Origin: Mytilus trossulus
Lineage: Eukaryota; Mollusca; Bivalvia; Mytilida; Mytilidae
Direction of reading: 5' to 3'
NCBI RefSeq assembly: GCF_036588685.1
Contig: NC_086378.1
Coordinates: 43,563,578 to 43,627,577 of the forward strand
Length of the DNA stretch: 64,000 nt
In this document: positions 36,241 to 46,944 of the stretch, one piece after another
Position numbering within the stretch: the first letter of the stretch is position 1
How the letters are laid out: each line of letters starts with the position of its first letter
Program-made: the position numbers and the translations under genes
The notes under the pieces: generated by a model
Told to the model about the DNA's origin: nothing
Seen by the model: only the letters and a program-made list of their open reading frames with translations
The model's database searches: none

Positions 36241-39001
36241 AGGGTCCTCTATTCTACCTAAAAGCATGAAATTTAGAATTTTTCCAGCTATCAAGTACCA
36301 TTAATCTTTATTAAAAAGGTGGAAGTGAAAACTTACCATAATAAATCTCATAAAAGAGCATATAAGAAGATACAAGAATGTATAAACAATTCACCAAAGT
36401 TTCAAGCAAATTGGTAAAAGCATTTTTGAGTTAATGTCTTCAACATGTGAGGACACATGGATAGACAGACAGATGAGCAAAAGGACACTATAATAACACC
36501 CTCCCCCTTTCTGTCAAAGGGACAAATAAATAACACTTATTTGTTGTTCTTCTATCCCTTTTTCTATATTTTTTCTCTATTTATTATACTTTTTGCAGAC
36601 ACAATAATGGATAAAAAAAATCATGTCAGAGGAATTAACTCCTATAAGAACTGAAAATCCTGACAATTTTAACTAAAGTTAACCTATTTGTTTGTTGTTG
36701 TTGTCATTCTATTTATTTTTACTGTTCAAAGTTTAACTCTATCTCTATACTTTTTGCCTAAAATGCAAAAAAGGGTACGTAAAAATCTTTATTTAAGAGC
36801 AATAACCATAAATTTCTGTTTTTCTTGAAAAACACTTCACCAGAGTTCAGTTACCTTAATTTCAGTATATGATATTTTAATAGGCATTTATCAAGATTCA
36901 TACAATACAAAAAATTTTACTTTTAATATAACAGCACACTATATGTAGTGCATAAAATAACAACATTATTCAAATGAAACTCAAGTACAAGTTCACAAAT
37001 ACAGGAACATAATAATCTTCACGCAGACTTAATTACAGGCACACACATAAATCATTTTCTTTTTTAGCTCTGAAAAATTGAATGATAAAGCATGAGATAT
37101 TATGCTATGCAGTTTGTTTTGTAAAATAAAAACAAGATATAAATGTACATCATGTGTACATGCTGTGACTAAATACAAGCAAGTACAACTTGTAACAAGG
37201 ATCGACTTGTATATACAAAATGTAAACAGGATAAATTTTAAGGTGTAGGAATAAAATAAATAATTATTGAAAATTATAAATTAAAGAATTGCATGTATGA
37301 TAATGAAATAATCAAAGGAGGCACTTACAGCAAAAAAAAAATGAAATTACCCAAATTGGATACTTTTTTATCACAATGCAGAAATTTCAAGCAAAATGAT
37401 AAAAATACACAAATAAGGCAAAATTTCTCAAAGCATCTACATGCAGTATGTTGCATCCAAGCTTGCCACACAAGTTTTCAAAAGCATTCCAGAAAAAATA
37501 TATAAATCATTCAATCATTAAATAAATTCATGTGATTCTGAAAAGTTGTCATGATCAAAGGTTTTGTACCAACCAACAAAATGACCCAAAGTAAAACTAT
37601 GCAACCAAAGTTTTTTTTTATATAACACTATGAACTTTGAACATTTATCATACAGTACTTAAACAGTAAATAATTGTAATCCAAGAACAAAATCTCATAT
37701 ATAGTAACAAACATAGGCATGTAGCTTCCTTTTTCATAAAAAAGACACATTAACAACTAATGATGCTAATTATCTGCAGTACCTGATTATATGTAAGCTA
37801 ATAAAATATTTTATATGACTTTACAAAAGGATGTTGACAGGTGCTTATCACAAAAATCAGATTTATGTACTGATTTACATTCTTCATATACACCTATAAT
37901 GAGACTACTAATTAGCACCATCTTGACTGCCAGTTAGAAAAAAAAGTTATGCAAAGATAAGGTTAATATGTCAATGTTTCACATTCTGATCATGATAACA
38001 CTGAAATATCCTGAAGTATTTTATAACACGAAAATATTCTGGTTTAACTTTGATACACAAGTTCCAAGTTAATATTCCCAAAATTCATTGAAATCTTCCC
38101 AATAGTTTTGAAATAATCAGGATAAATTTTTGTATTTGAACATTTTGAATGTTCTAGATCTATACAAATTCTATTCTAAAAGTAAGGCTATAACCATGAT
38201 AACATTACAATGTCTCACAGTCTGGCTTGTAGGCAAAGTCTATACCTCAGACACTATTGGAAGTTCTAGATCTATTCACATCCTGTTACTTTTCATGCTT
38301 TCAAATGTGTTATATTTTTGGGCCATAAGGTTTTGATCATGAGTGCACCTTTTGATGATTATTCAAGCAACACATGCATGACATGTACGTTGTGCATACA
38401 GAAATCTTTTATTTTTTTAACCTGATCACATTAATATCTACGGTAACCTTACTTGAAAAGCACTTGCTAAAATACAAACAAAAATGGCACTCTTGGAATC
38501 ACAGACTGATTGCTATAATTTAAATAAATAACTTATATGCAAATTATTAAACTATAAACATGAATTTTAACAAAATTTTGTAACAAAGGGAACAGCAATG
38601 ATTCAGTAATTCCCTATATAATCAATCATTTTCCACAGGAAATGGGGGGAGGGGGGCCTTAAACCCTCCAAATCCACCTCTGGCAACACTGTTAGTTCAT
38701 CAGTAGTAAAGTGACACCATTTGAATATCAAATGACAGTTAAGGGAATTAGGTATGTTCAGGAAACATTGAAAACATATGATCAAATGACTTTCCATATA
38801 TGAAAAATGTGAGTAAGGCTCTTCAACCAGGTAAACTCATTGAAGTTTCAAAAAGGCATAGACAAACCCTTGAAACTGATCATGAAATCACCTCTTTTGA
38901 CCAATTAAAATCAATTGGATGCTCCCTTATTCTTATAACCATGTACAAATATTTGATTGGAAAACATATATGTAAATTCTGCATTCCCTTTCTTAAAAGA
39001 T
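36241..39001. other. Intergenic region including the ULK3 3' UTR
   Basis: About 2.8 kb with no further gene. On the minus strand an AATAAA at about 38407 is a possible but distant polyadenylation signal for ULK3. GGGGGGAGGGGGG lies at 38643-38655. Several short open frames have no motifs. Confidence 0.45.
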
Positions 39002-40465
39002 TCACTGTAAATTGCAGGTACCAGTTTGTAAGTGTTCATTCTCTTCCATCTCTTCCTGACCTGATGTGTCGTTTGTATTTAAGTGACTAACATCTAAAAA
39101 GGATTTTATATTTTCAGCTTCAGACATCCATACTTGAGCTTGTTTTGATAGTAATTTTTTTCTCCTACTATTAGAGTCCTCCTTCAAAAATGTGATAACA
39201 GTTTTTAAACCAAGTTCATAATGTGTAAATGCTTTTTCATATTCTTCATTTGATTCCTCAATTTCTGCAGCTTTTATAACTTTAAGTGCGGCTTGAAGCT
39301 CTTCGTCATCTTTTGATAAATCCAAAAGCTCTTCCATAGGATCAGATGAAACACTTCTTTTCATTTCAGAATCTTTTTTGGGTCTTATCATCTTTTTAAG
39401 TTCTTCTGCTCTATTCATATATTCCTTTACTTTTTTTCTAAGTGCCTCTTTCTTGTTCTCACACTTTTCATAATGTATTGCTGGCATAAAATATTCAAGG
39501 GATTCACAGTAAAGTTTTATTGCATTGCTATAATTTCCCTTAGTATCTTCAGTGACAGCTTCTTTAACAACAGAAACTGCTTTTTGAAGACTTGACGATG
39601 AAGGTGAATGTTCTATATCAATAAATGAATGTTTGGCTAGCTCTTCATATGTTATGCGTTTATCTGGATCCCTTTGTAACAGTCTAGTTATAACATCTCC
39701 ACAATCTTCACTTACACTTACACCATATGGCAACTCAACAGGTTTGTCATTCCAAATCTTTGCCCCAAGTTCTTGGAATGATTTTGAAGCAAATGGTGCT
39801 CTACCAAATAAACATTCATACAAAATCACTCCTATAGACCAGAGATCAACTCGTGCATCATATGTTTTCTGACAAATAATCTCAGGGGCCATGTATAATG
39901 GTGATCCTTTCATAACACTTTCTTTATCTCCATCAAACATATGTTTAGCAAAGCCAAAATCAGCAATTTTAACGGTTGGATTTGAAGAAGAAGTCAATAA
40001 CACATTTTGCGGTTTTAAATCCATGTGAGCAACATTGTGTTCTCGTAAATATAACATAGCACTTACAAGCTGTTTCAAAAATTTCTTAACAACTCTTTCC
40101 GGTAAAGTTCTCTTTGTCCTGATGAATCTGGATAAATCACCGCCACTGCAAAACTCCATGATAAGAAATATGTATTTTTCATCCCACTGAAAATCATACA
40201 ATTCCACAATATTTTGATGCTTTAATTTCTTAAGTAGTTCAATTTCTCTGAGTAAATTTTCTGTTGAAGCTTTGTTCAAGCTACTCTTCAGAACACATTT
40301 AATAGCAACAACATCTCTGCCTCCAGTCTTCTTATACGCTTTGTAAACAGTGGCGTAGGTTCCACTACCAAGCTTTTCTGTGAAAACAAACCCTTGTAGA
40401 GATGGGAAAAGATTGCCAGTATTAGTTCTTGCTGAACATGGTCTAGAGCTGCTTGGTCTGGACAT
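39002..40465 (-). CDS. ULK3: ULK3-type serine/threonine kinase with two MIT regions, complete and without coding introns
   Basis: This is a single open frame of 487 residues. The kinase domain is at about 25-283. It has the glycine loop GSGTYATVYKAY (33-44), catalytic Lys56 in VAIK, HMDLKPQN with Asp149 and Asn154, DFG at 169-171 and APE at 193-195. The catalytic loop has Met where most kinases have Arg, so it is a non-RD kinase; as I recall, vertebrate ULK3 has Leu there. Two helical regions, at about 288-362 and 378-460, match the two MIT domains of ULK3, which bind ESCRT-III proteins. The chain ends CNLQ, close to the vertebrate ULK3 C-terminus. In animals ULK3 acts in the abscission checkpoint, Hedgehog/GLI signalling and autophagy; that role is transferred from the family. 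I chose the Met at 40465 because a probable splice acceptor (TTTAATAG|G at 40477) lies 12 bases upstream. The 27 extra in-frame residues above it are intron-like. Confidence 0.95.
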   Translation of the reverse strand: MSRPSSSRPCSARTNTGNLFPSLQGFVFTEKLGSGTYATVYKAYKKTGGRDVVAIKCVLKSSLNKASTENLLREIELLKKLKHQNIVELYDFQWDEKYIFLIMEFCSGGDLSRFIRTKRTLPERVVKKFLKQLVSAMLYLREHNVAHMDLKPQNVLLTSSSNPTVKIADFGFAKHMFDGDKESVMKGSPLYMAPEIICQKTYDARVDLWSIGVILYECLFGRAPFASKSFQELGAKIWNDKPVELPYGVSVSEDCGDVITRLLQRDPDKRITYEELAKHSFIDIEHSPSSSSLQKAVSVVKEAVTEDTKGNYSNAIKLYCESLEYFMPAIHYEKCENKKEALRKKVKEYMNRAEELKKMIRPKKDSEMKRSVSSDPMEELLDLSKDDEELQAALKVIKAAEIEESNEEYEKAFTHYELGLKTVITFLKEDSNSRRKKLLSKQAQVWMSEAENIKSFLDVSHLNTNDTSGQEEMEENEHLQTGTCNLQ

Positions 40466-40475
40466 TGTCCTTATA

Positions 40476-40479
40476 CCTA
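40476..40479 (-). promoter_or_regulatory. Probable 3' splice site in the ULK3 5' UTR
   Basis: On the minus strand TTTACTTTAATAG is followed by GTATAAGGACAATG, in which the ATG starts ULK3. This would leave 11 bases of 5' UTR in the coding exon, with the first exon and promoter further right. I could not locate that first exon. Confidence 0.5.
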
Positions 40480-41154
40480 TTAAAGTAAAGAATAAGAATA
40501 TTTTACTGACATAAAAGCAAATTAAGTCAAACAACAAATCAAACATATGATTTCAAGACTTTTATGTTTAAAAAGATTATATAGATTATCTGATTCATCA
40601 CATATCCTTCATGTCTTAAAGAGTTGACTGACTGACCTTCATTTTTTCCTAAATGAACAAATGACTAAGACCAATGTTAAAATCCATAAGAATTTGGTCT
40701 CTGACATCAATTATTTTCACTTGTTTTAACATGTTTAAGGAAAACATTATTTCTTGTAATCTGATTGGCAGGGGTTTGGAATAGAAGTTCAACAAGTGAC
40801 CGAAAACACATTAATTCATGTGCTAGAAGTGCACAGGTTAATTATCAGTGTTGGTCGGTCAGGAGTTGAATATTTTTGATATTTCAATTCTTTGATTTTG
40901 GTTATTCTTTTTGTTATATTGGCCAATGGCTTTTTTAATGAAATAATTCAAATTTAAATTAAATACAAATTGATGTAAACAATATTTTATGATGAATAAT
41001 GCAAGTTTAATTATAAACACATTCACAGTTAGGACTAAAAAAAACCAGCAACAAGTGCTTATATTAATCTGTCTCATTAAATACAAATTGAACAAAGAAT
41101 CATAAAAGGATTGTAATTTAATGATTTTGAATGTCTTAAGACAAATAAAATAAA
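40480..41154. other. Upstream of the ULK3 coding exon
   Basis: Should contain the ULK3 5' UTR intron. No upstream exon could be identified. Confidence 0.4.
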
Positions 41155-42430
41155 ATGCTTTGCAGGGCGCAGCATGATACAACAGCAGATGTCAAACCCT
41201 GAAGAGTTGGGGCAAGTATGGACACAACATTCAAACTTGATACAACTCTGAATTTGGATGTGATTAAATAGTTGACACAGCATAGGTTTCTGACACAGAA
41301 CGAATGTGGTCTAAGATCTTTTTTTTTTTTAAATTGGACATATACCTTTTATGTCCCAATATCCAAAATCTAAATACATGGTTAGATTCAGCATATCAAA
41401 GAATCCAAAGAATTCAATTTTTAAAGAAATAAAAAAAAGTTCAATTTTGGACCATTAAGACCTCAATGTGGACCAATTTGATAACTGGGCCCAAATATCA
41501 AAATTGAAAAATCTAAATACATGGTTAGATTCAGTATATCAAAGAACCCCATATACATTGTATTCAATTTTTGTTGAAATCAAACAAAGTTTAATTTTGG
41601 ATCCTGATTTGGACCAACTTAAAACCCCAAAATCAATCCAAACCTTCCTTTAGTGGTTATAAACCTTGTGTTAAAATTTTATTGATTTCTTTTTACGCTC
41701 CTCACTATCCTACTACCTGTAGTATAAACTTCAAGATTTAAATTATTTTTTTAAAATTGTTTTTTTTCTTAAGTGATTATTGATCAATATGTTCGAAGGG
41801 TTAAATATTTCTCAGTGGTGTCTTGCCATGGCTTTATTTGAACTTGTTTGTATGCTTTTTGGTCTTGAATGTTTGTCTCTAATATTTTATTAACTGTGCA
41901 TTTGCATTCAGATATCGCAGATCAAATTTATTCGTTCATTGTGTATTAATTTATGTTTTTTTGATTGAGTTAAGTCTGCCAATTGGTATTTTATCGTGTG
42001 TTTTCTATGTTGTGATGTTATGCTAATGTTTCAGAAAGAGGGAGAAGGTTTGGATCCATAAAAACATTTAATCCCGCTTATGTACATGTACAGTAGTTGT
42101 CGTTTGTTTATGTACATGTAATATATAAGTGTTTCTCGTTTTTTATATAGATTAGACCGTTGGTTTTCCCATTTGAATGGTTTTACACTAGTAATTTTGG
42201 GGCCCTTTATAGCTTGTTGTTCGTTCTGAGCCAAGACTCCATGTTGAAGGCCGTACATTGACCTATAATGGTTTACTTTCTTTTAGATTGTTGTTTGGAT
42301 GGAGAGTTGTCTCATTGGCATTCACACCACATCTTCCTATATCTACATAAAGTTATTAAACGGAAATCATCTGTCTTTGGATGACGTGATATCAAAATAA
42401 TTTAATTCTTGTGGTCGTATAAAAGGTTAT
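41155..42430 (+). repeat. GAC-tailed dispersed repeat family, copy 3 (rearranged)
   Basis: The head at 41160-41310 matches 11018-11160, and 130-bp units follow at 41350-41620. It ends at TTGTGGTCGTATAAAAGG (42408-42425). A different retroelement tail (42090-42350) is inserted, and the 160-bp array is reduced to one partial unit. A further inverted scrap of the same family (GGTCCAAAATTAAACTTAG) lies at 42575-42600. Confidence 0.7.
42090..42350 (+). repeat. Retroelement 3' tail ('...ACCACATCTTC' family), copy 6
   Basis: 'tagattagaccgttggttttcc', 'agtaattttggggcccttta', 'gagccaagactcc' and 'caccacatcttcctatatc' match 54420-54615 almost exactly. It interrupts copy 3 of the GAC-tailed repeat. Confidence 0.7.
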
Positions 42431-42974
42431 GTTTTGAAAATCACTTAAGAGATCAAATTTGTTTAGCTGGCCTAAAGGGACACAACTATCAGTTGATGAA
42501 AATTAGATTCGGCATAACAGTGTATTTAGATTCTTAATTATTGGTCCTGTTTTCGAAAAGGTCTGCACTAAAGTCCAAAGGGTCCAAAATTAAACTTAGT
42601 TTGATATTTTTGAAGTTACTTCAGCTGAAAAATTCAAATCTACAGTTGTGGCTTGACAACTTTGTCACAAGTGTGCACAGAGATATGAAAAAGGCAAAAA
42701 AAACAACAAACACTTTTTCTATAGGACATTTTAAACAATGATTTAAGAAATAAGGTATATTAGGTGTTTAGTAGATGAATAAATAAACAGGTCTTATATT
42801 TCACTTGAAATGTTTTTCCCAAAAATCTCTCCCTCAGCTGTCATACATTGTAGTTGAGGGGGAGATCTTCCTCTTTGAAGGTTTCAGAGGTAGGCAGGTA
42901 CACATGTTTGTGCAAGACAGTCATTTTTTGTTCTCTTGTTATCATTTCTTATTTATTTATGTATATATATGTGT

Positions 42975-43165
42975 CATTGTGTAACTGGAGAGCACGTATC
43001 TTAGTACTCTACAAATTCATATCGTCACCACTGTGATTCAAACCCCGAACGTCTGAGAGACAGTCAGTGCGTTAACCCACTGAGCCAAAGAATCGATTCC
43101 CTAGCTCAGTTGATTAAGACTGGCTATATACATTGTATGTTCTACCTGTACTAAGGGGAAACAAC
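42975..43165 (-). repeat. tRNA-derived SINE, copy A
   Basis: On the minus strand it has an A-box-like GGCTCAGTGGGTTAACGCA (about 43068-43086) and a B-box-like GTTCGGGGTTTGAATC (about 43036-43051), spaced as in tRNA genes. It is followed by 'gacgatatgaatttgt'. The collinear copy B is 280 bp to the right. Confidence 0.65.
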
Positions 43166-43249
43166 CCCGTTACTCTATTCCCCCACCTCAAGAGTCATCA
43201 TATCTTTATATATGACTCTTAACAACACAAACTCTGGCTATATTCCAGA

Positions 43250-43455
43250 TAACCATCGTGGATTTTATAGTTGGGCACCAAATGAACTGGAGAGCATGTA
43301 TCTACTCCACAAATTCATATCGTCACCACCAGGATTCGAACCCCGGACGTCTGGGTGACAGTCAGTGTGTTAACCCACTGAGCCAAAGAATTGATTCCCT
43401 AGCTCAGTTGATTAAGACTGGCTGTATATGTTCTACCTGTTCTAAGGGGAAGCAA
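43250..43455 (-). repeat. tRNA-derived SINE, copy B
   Basis: The minus strand has A-box TGGCTCAGTGGGTTAACACA and B-box GTCCGGGGTTCGAATCC (about 43334-43350), a perfect match to the pol III B box. The cloverleaf is not complete enough to call a tRNA. An 85-residue open frame on the plus strand (43258-43515, with DSNPGR) is just the translated B box. Confidence 0.7.
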
Positions 43456-43759
43456 CCCTGCTACATATGTATGAAAATATTCATCCTTGTTCAGAAGGTA
43501 AGTCATGAGATCTAGAGCTCAGTGAAGAAAATACGCTGAGAAAACTGCACTAAAGAGAAAACCTGCACATTGGGATAATTTGTGCCAACAGGCCTTACGA
43601 TTGAGGATTGAGGACAAATATATAAATAAAGATGAAAATTGGTTGGGATATTTTAATGTGTTCTGTGGTGTGCGTTTGTGAAATGACCTATATATATATA
43701 TAGCTACAGAAAAAAACCTAACAAGGATAATTTAGACATTATTTTTTTCTTATCTTAGA

Positions 43760-43985
43760 TTGCTAACCCCTGTATAAAGTATGGTAAGTATTAGGGATCC
43801 AGTATAAGGATGGACAAACCTATACTGCCTACATACAGGGGACCCTTTAATATTTACCTGAATTTGTGTATATATATTGAGTTACTTAGTTATTGTCTTT
43901 ATTTGTTTTTGTTGTTGTTATACATGTATGTCATAAACTGTAAAGTTTATATGGCAATAAAAATTTGAATTGAATTGAATTGAAT
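43760..43985 (+). repeat. Retroelement 3' end with (TTGAA)n tail
   Basis: 'actgtaaagtttatatggc', then 'aataaaaatttgaattg' and repeated TTGAA. An AATAAA signal followed by a short pentamer repeat is typical of a non-LTR or SINE 3' end. Confidence 0.5.
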
Positions 43986-44039
43986 ATATAGATACATAGA
44001 TACATATATATAAGTGAAAGTATAATTAATGTCAGGAAT

Positions 44040-45215
44040 TGGGGTTCGTCCGCCCTGATTCTGGTTCGCCCTAGTTTCTGTTTGACCTAATACCTGTTTG
44101 CCCCGAGTCCGTTCGCCCTGATATTATTTTTCAGTATAGTGTTGCGTTGTGTGTATATATAATTGAATGTGTTGAAGTCGGTCTACAATTTCCCCAAATA
44201 TTTACGAATAATCATGTTAACTTGTCTAAAGCTAGCTGTATACTAGTTTATAAGTTTCAGTACATTTCAGGACTACAAGATATTGTGACTTCAAGGTATT
44301 GAGGATTATTTGTATGTAATTGAATTATATGTTGATGTTTACATTCACCGAATATTTATTTATGATGTATTCTGTGGTACTGCTATTAGGAAATAAGTTT
44401 CTCTGAATTTCAGCACTACATTGTATTTTTAAATGTAAAACAACTGGAGACTAAGTTTTTGTTTTGCTGCTACAAGGATAAGTTTCTGGAAATTCAAAGA
44501 CTATAAAGTATTTGACATAAAACAACTAAAGACTAACATGACTCAGTTATTTATATATTTAACTTTATTGATACATTTTAACAATATAAAAATATTCAGT
44601 AACAGTTATAACAAGATCAATTCCGAACTGAACTTCGCACACATTTATTTCCTAAACAAATATTTAAAAGCACTAAATAGAATTACTATTAGAGAAACAA
44701 ATACCAAAAGCACAGTCACACTGCTGTACCTTGATCACTTGTCATCAGTGTTTTTACCCATCCTTTTTTTATTTTTTTAAATTTCAAACTGAATTTTACC
44801 CATCCAAGCTGACTATTTGATTTCGAGAAAAATGTCATTCTCATTATTAATCCATCAAAGACAATTTATATAACAATCAGTGATATCAAAGGTTTTAAAT
44901 GACACCTATAAATCAGCATTCAACAGTAATTAAAAGAAATTATAAAATAAAGTGTAACAATGCAGCCAAGAATTTTATTTAATTAATAGAAATTTGGCAA
45001 ATATTCTGTATTTAGCTTTTATTAGATATACATAAATTTTAATATACAAAATGTATATATATTTTGTTCATTGATGTCGTTCATTGATATAACATATACA
45101 TACATGTATCATAATTGAATATAGGGTGAACGAACCCAGGGCGACGGACTATCAGGGCGAACAAACTCAGTGCGAACGAACCTAGGGTGAACATGTAACG
45201 AAGGGGAACGATCCC
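44040..45215. mobile_element. 1.2-kb foldback element with GTTCGCCCTGA sub-repeats at its ends
   Basis: The left end (44043-44138) carries several spaced copies of GTTCGCCCTga-type words: TTCGTCCGCCCTGATT, GGTTCGCCCTAG, GTTTGCCCCGAG and CGTTCGCCCTGAT. The right end (45120-45200) has their inverse: GGGTGAACGAACCC, AGGGCGACGGAC, TCAGGGCGAAC and AGGGTGAAC. The AT-rich interior has one 80-residue open frame (44538-44780) that I do not recognise. The element class is unknown to me. Confidence 0.65.
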
Positions 45216-45248
45216 GATACCCTGTACATGTGTCAGCCTGTGGCTGTG

Positions 45249-45393
45249 CACAGGCACTAGACGTTCTGTCAATTGTATAAAAATATTGGCAATGGTAAGA
45301 AAATAGTGTCCATATCTATATTATATATATGGACACTATTTTCTTCCCATTGCCAATATTTTTATACTATTGACAGAACGTCTAGTGCCTGTG
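45249..45393. repeat. Near-perfect hairpin of about 68-bp arms
   Basis: The left arm (45249-45316, CACAGGCACTAGACGTTCTG onward) is mirrored by 45325-45393 (ending CAGAACGTCTAGTGCCTGTG) with about three mismatches and a loop of roughly 8 AT bases. It abuts the foldback element on its left. Confidence 0.85.
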
Positions 45394-45464
45394 GGCTGTG
45401 TAAATATTAATCTAATAATATATAAATCTAAAACTGACAGATTTTTTTATTGGTTGGTGCTTTG

Positions 45465-45630
45465 GTAGTCCAAATAATTATGACATCTGGCAAGGCTATT
45501 TCAATTTTTTTCTGGAACGCCTTCCTCCAAGAAAAAATTTAAAATGGTCTTCTGTATCTGTATGGTTACGTCGTAGCTACCAATTCTGGCTTTAATACAT
45601 CTTGCCAGACGTCATAATTATTTGGACTTA
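45465..45630. mobile_element. 165-bp inverted-repeat element
   Basis: The left arm AGTCCAAATAATTATGAC then ATCTGGCAAG (45465-45493) and the right arm CTTGCCAGACGTCATAATT then ATTTGGACT are inverse with one mismatch over about 26 bp. No coding capacity. Confidence 0.7.
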
Positions 45631-45639
45631 GTAGTGACT

Positions 45640-46944
45640 AGTGTTTGGCTTTTGTTATGGCATGGCCTTGTACCAATATCATAAATTATTAGATTCAATA
45701 TCAGCAATATGCGTACCATCAAAGATATATCATGACAAAAACAAACTGTGTAATAATCATGTGAGGAAAAAGGTTTCTTGAACGACCGTGAATCGGTTTC
45801 GTTTTAGATTTCCAGGTAAATATCCGGTTAGACAGATGCATCTGTTAACCCTATAAAACTGACAATAACAGATCACACAAAATATGACAATGTACCACAA
45901 TGAAAAAAAAAGGCACAAAACGACGGGATTATCGGTGAATTCTAGTTTCTGTTATCTGAACACAAATACTGGATTGTGTAAAAATAGTTATTTTACTGTC
46001 TATAATGGATTTTAATGGCACACCACTTCCACTTTTTGTCCAACACAAGATCTTTGAAGGCTGACAGGTAACACCTGATAAAACTATGAATATTCAATTA
46101 ACACTTAATACAATATTTGTCACCCTGTTTCATTCTAAAAATGCCACACTAACTCTTGCTCCTTTGTGTCATTAAAATGTACTGTTTACGATGAAGTTAA
46201 ATAATTTGACTTTGAAAAATGCCACCTTAGTGCCTAGGGTATTATAATACAGTAAGCTCAGTGGTTTACTTTTTGTCAACATGTCCAGACTATATATCAT
46301 AATGGTCGTGAGCATGTCTTTTAATATTCAAATTCCAATTCATACCTTTTATATTTGTAGATGAATTAAAACCGTTATTTTATTCTTCTTTTTTTAGATA
46401 TATATAATGAAAACCTACATTATGATCTACTCTTTTAGTCGGGTTGTTGTCTCTATGACATATTCCCCATTTCCATTCTCAATCTAATTAAATTATTGAA
46501 TCAAAACTTATTTTATATCAGTTCAGTTTCTTGTATATTCCTCCATTAAATGTGGAGCACTACCCAAAGGGTATAGTTTGAGCAACTATTTACACCTTAA
46601 AACATAGGGAAACAATTAATCATATACAGATGACTGAATTTGGTTATAATGATCACTAAATAATAGATATCATAATTAATTCATAGGATTGTCATCATAA
46701 AGTTTTAAAAAAATATATAATAATTTATAATGTGCTAGGGTGTAGGAAAATGTTAAAAAACAACTGCATATACAGCTGTGTAACTTCTTTAGGTTTAAAT
46801 ATTACAATAAGGTAATTGTTATTCATTTGATGCTTAAAATTAAAATCAGTTAAAATGAAAATTGGTTTCATAAGTCAATTGAAAAGCAGGAAGACAATCA
46901 CAAGACATCCCAATTATCATAAGAAGTTTTAAACAGGTTGTTAC
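45640..46944. other. Intergenic, nothing recognised except the short tail at 46430
   Basis: AT-rich with no protein-like open frame. Confidence 0.45.
46430..46495 (+). repeat. Terminal piece of the RT element 1 tail
   Basis: 'gtcgggttgttgtctctatg', 'acatattccccatttccatt' and 'ctcaat' match the extreme 3' end only. Confidence 0.6.

Noticed and set aside
43310..43400. A tRNA gene on the minus strand
   Set aside because: A and B boxes are present, but the paired stems and anticodon arm are not convincing, and a second degenerate copy nearby shows that this is a SINE.
43258..43515. 85-residue open frame containing DSNPGR
   Set aside because: The DSNPGR part is the translated B box of a tRNA-derived SINE, a well-known false coding signal.
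44538..44780. 80-residue open frame as a transposase of the GTTCGCCC element
   Set aside because: It is far too short and AT-driven, with no catalytic motif.
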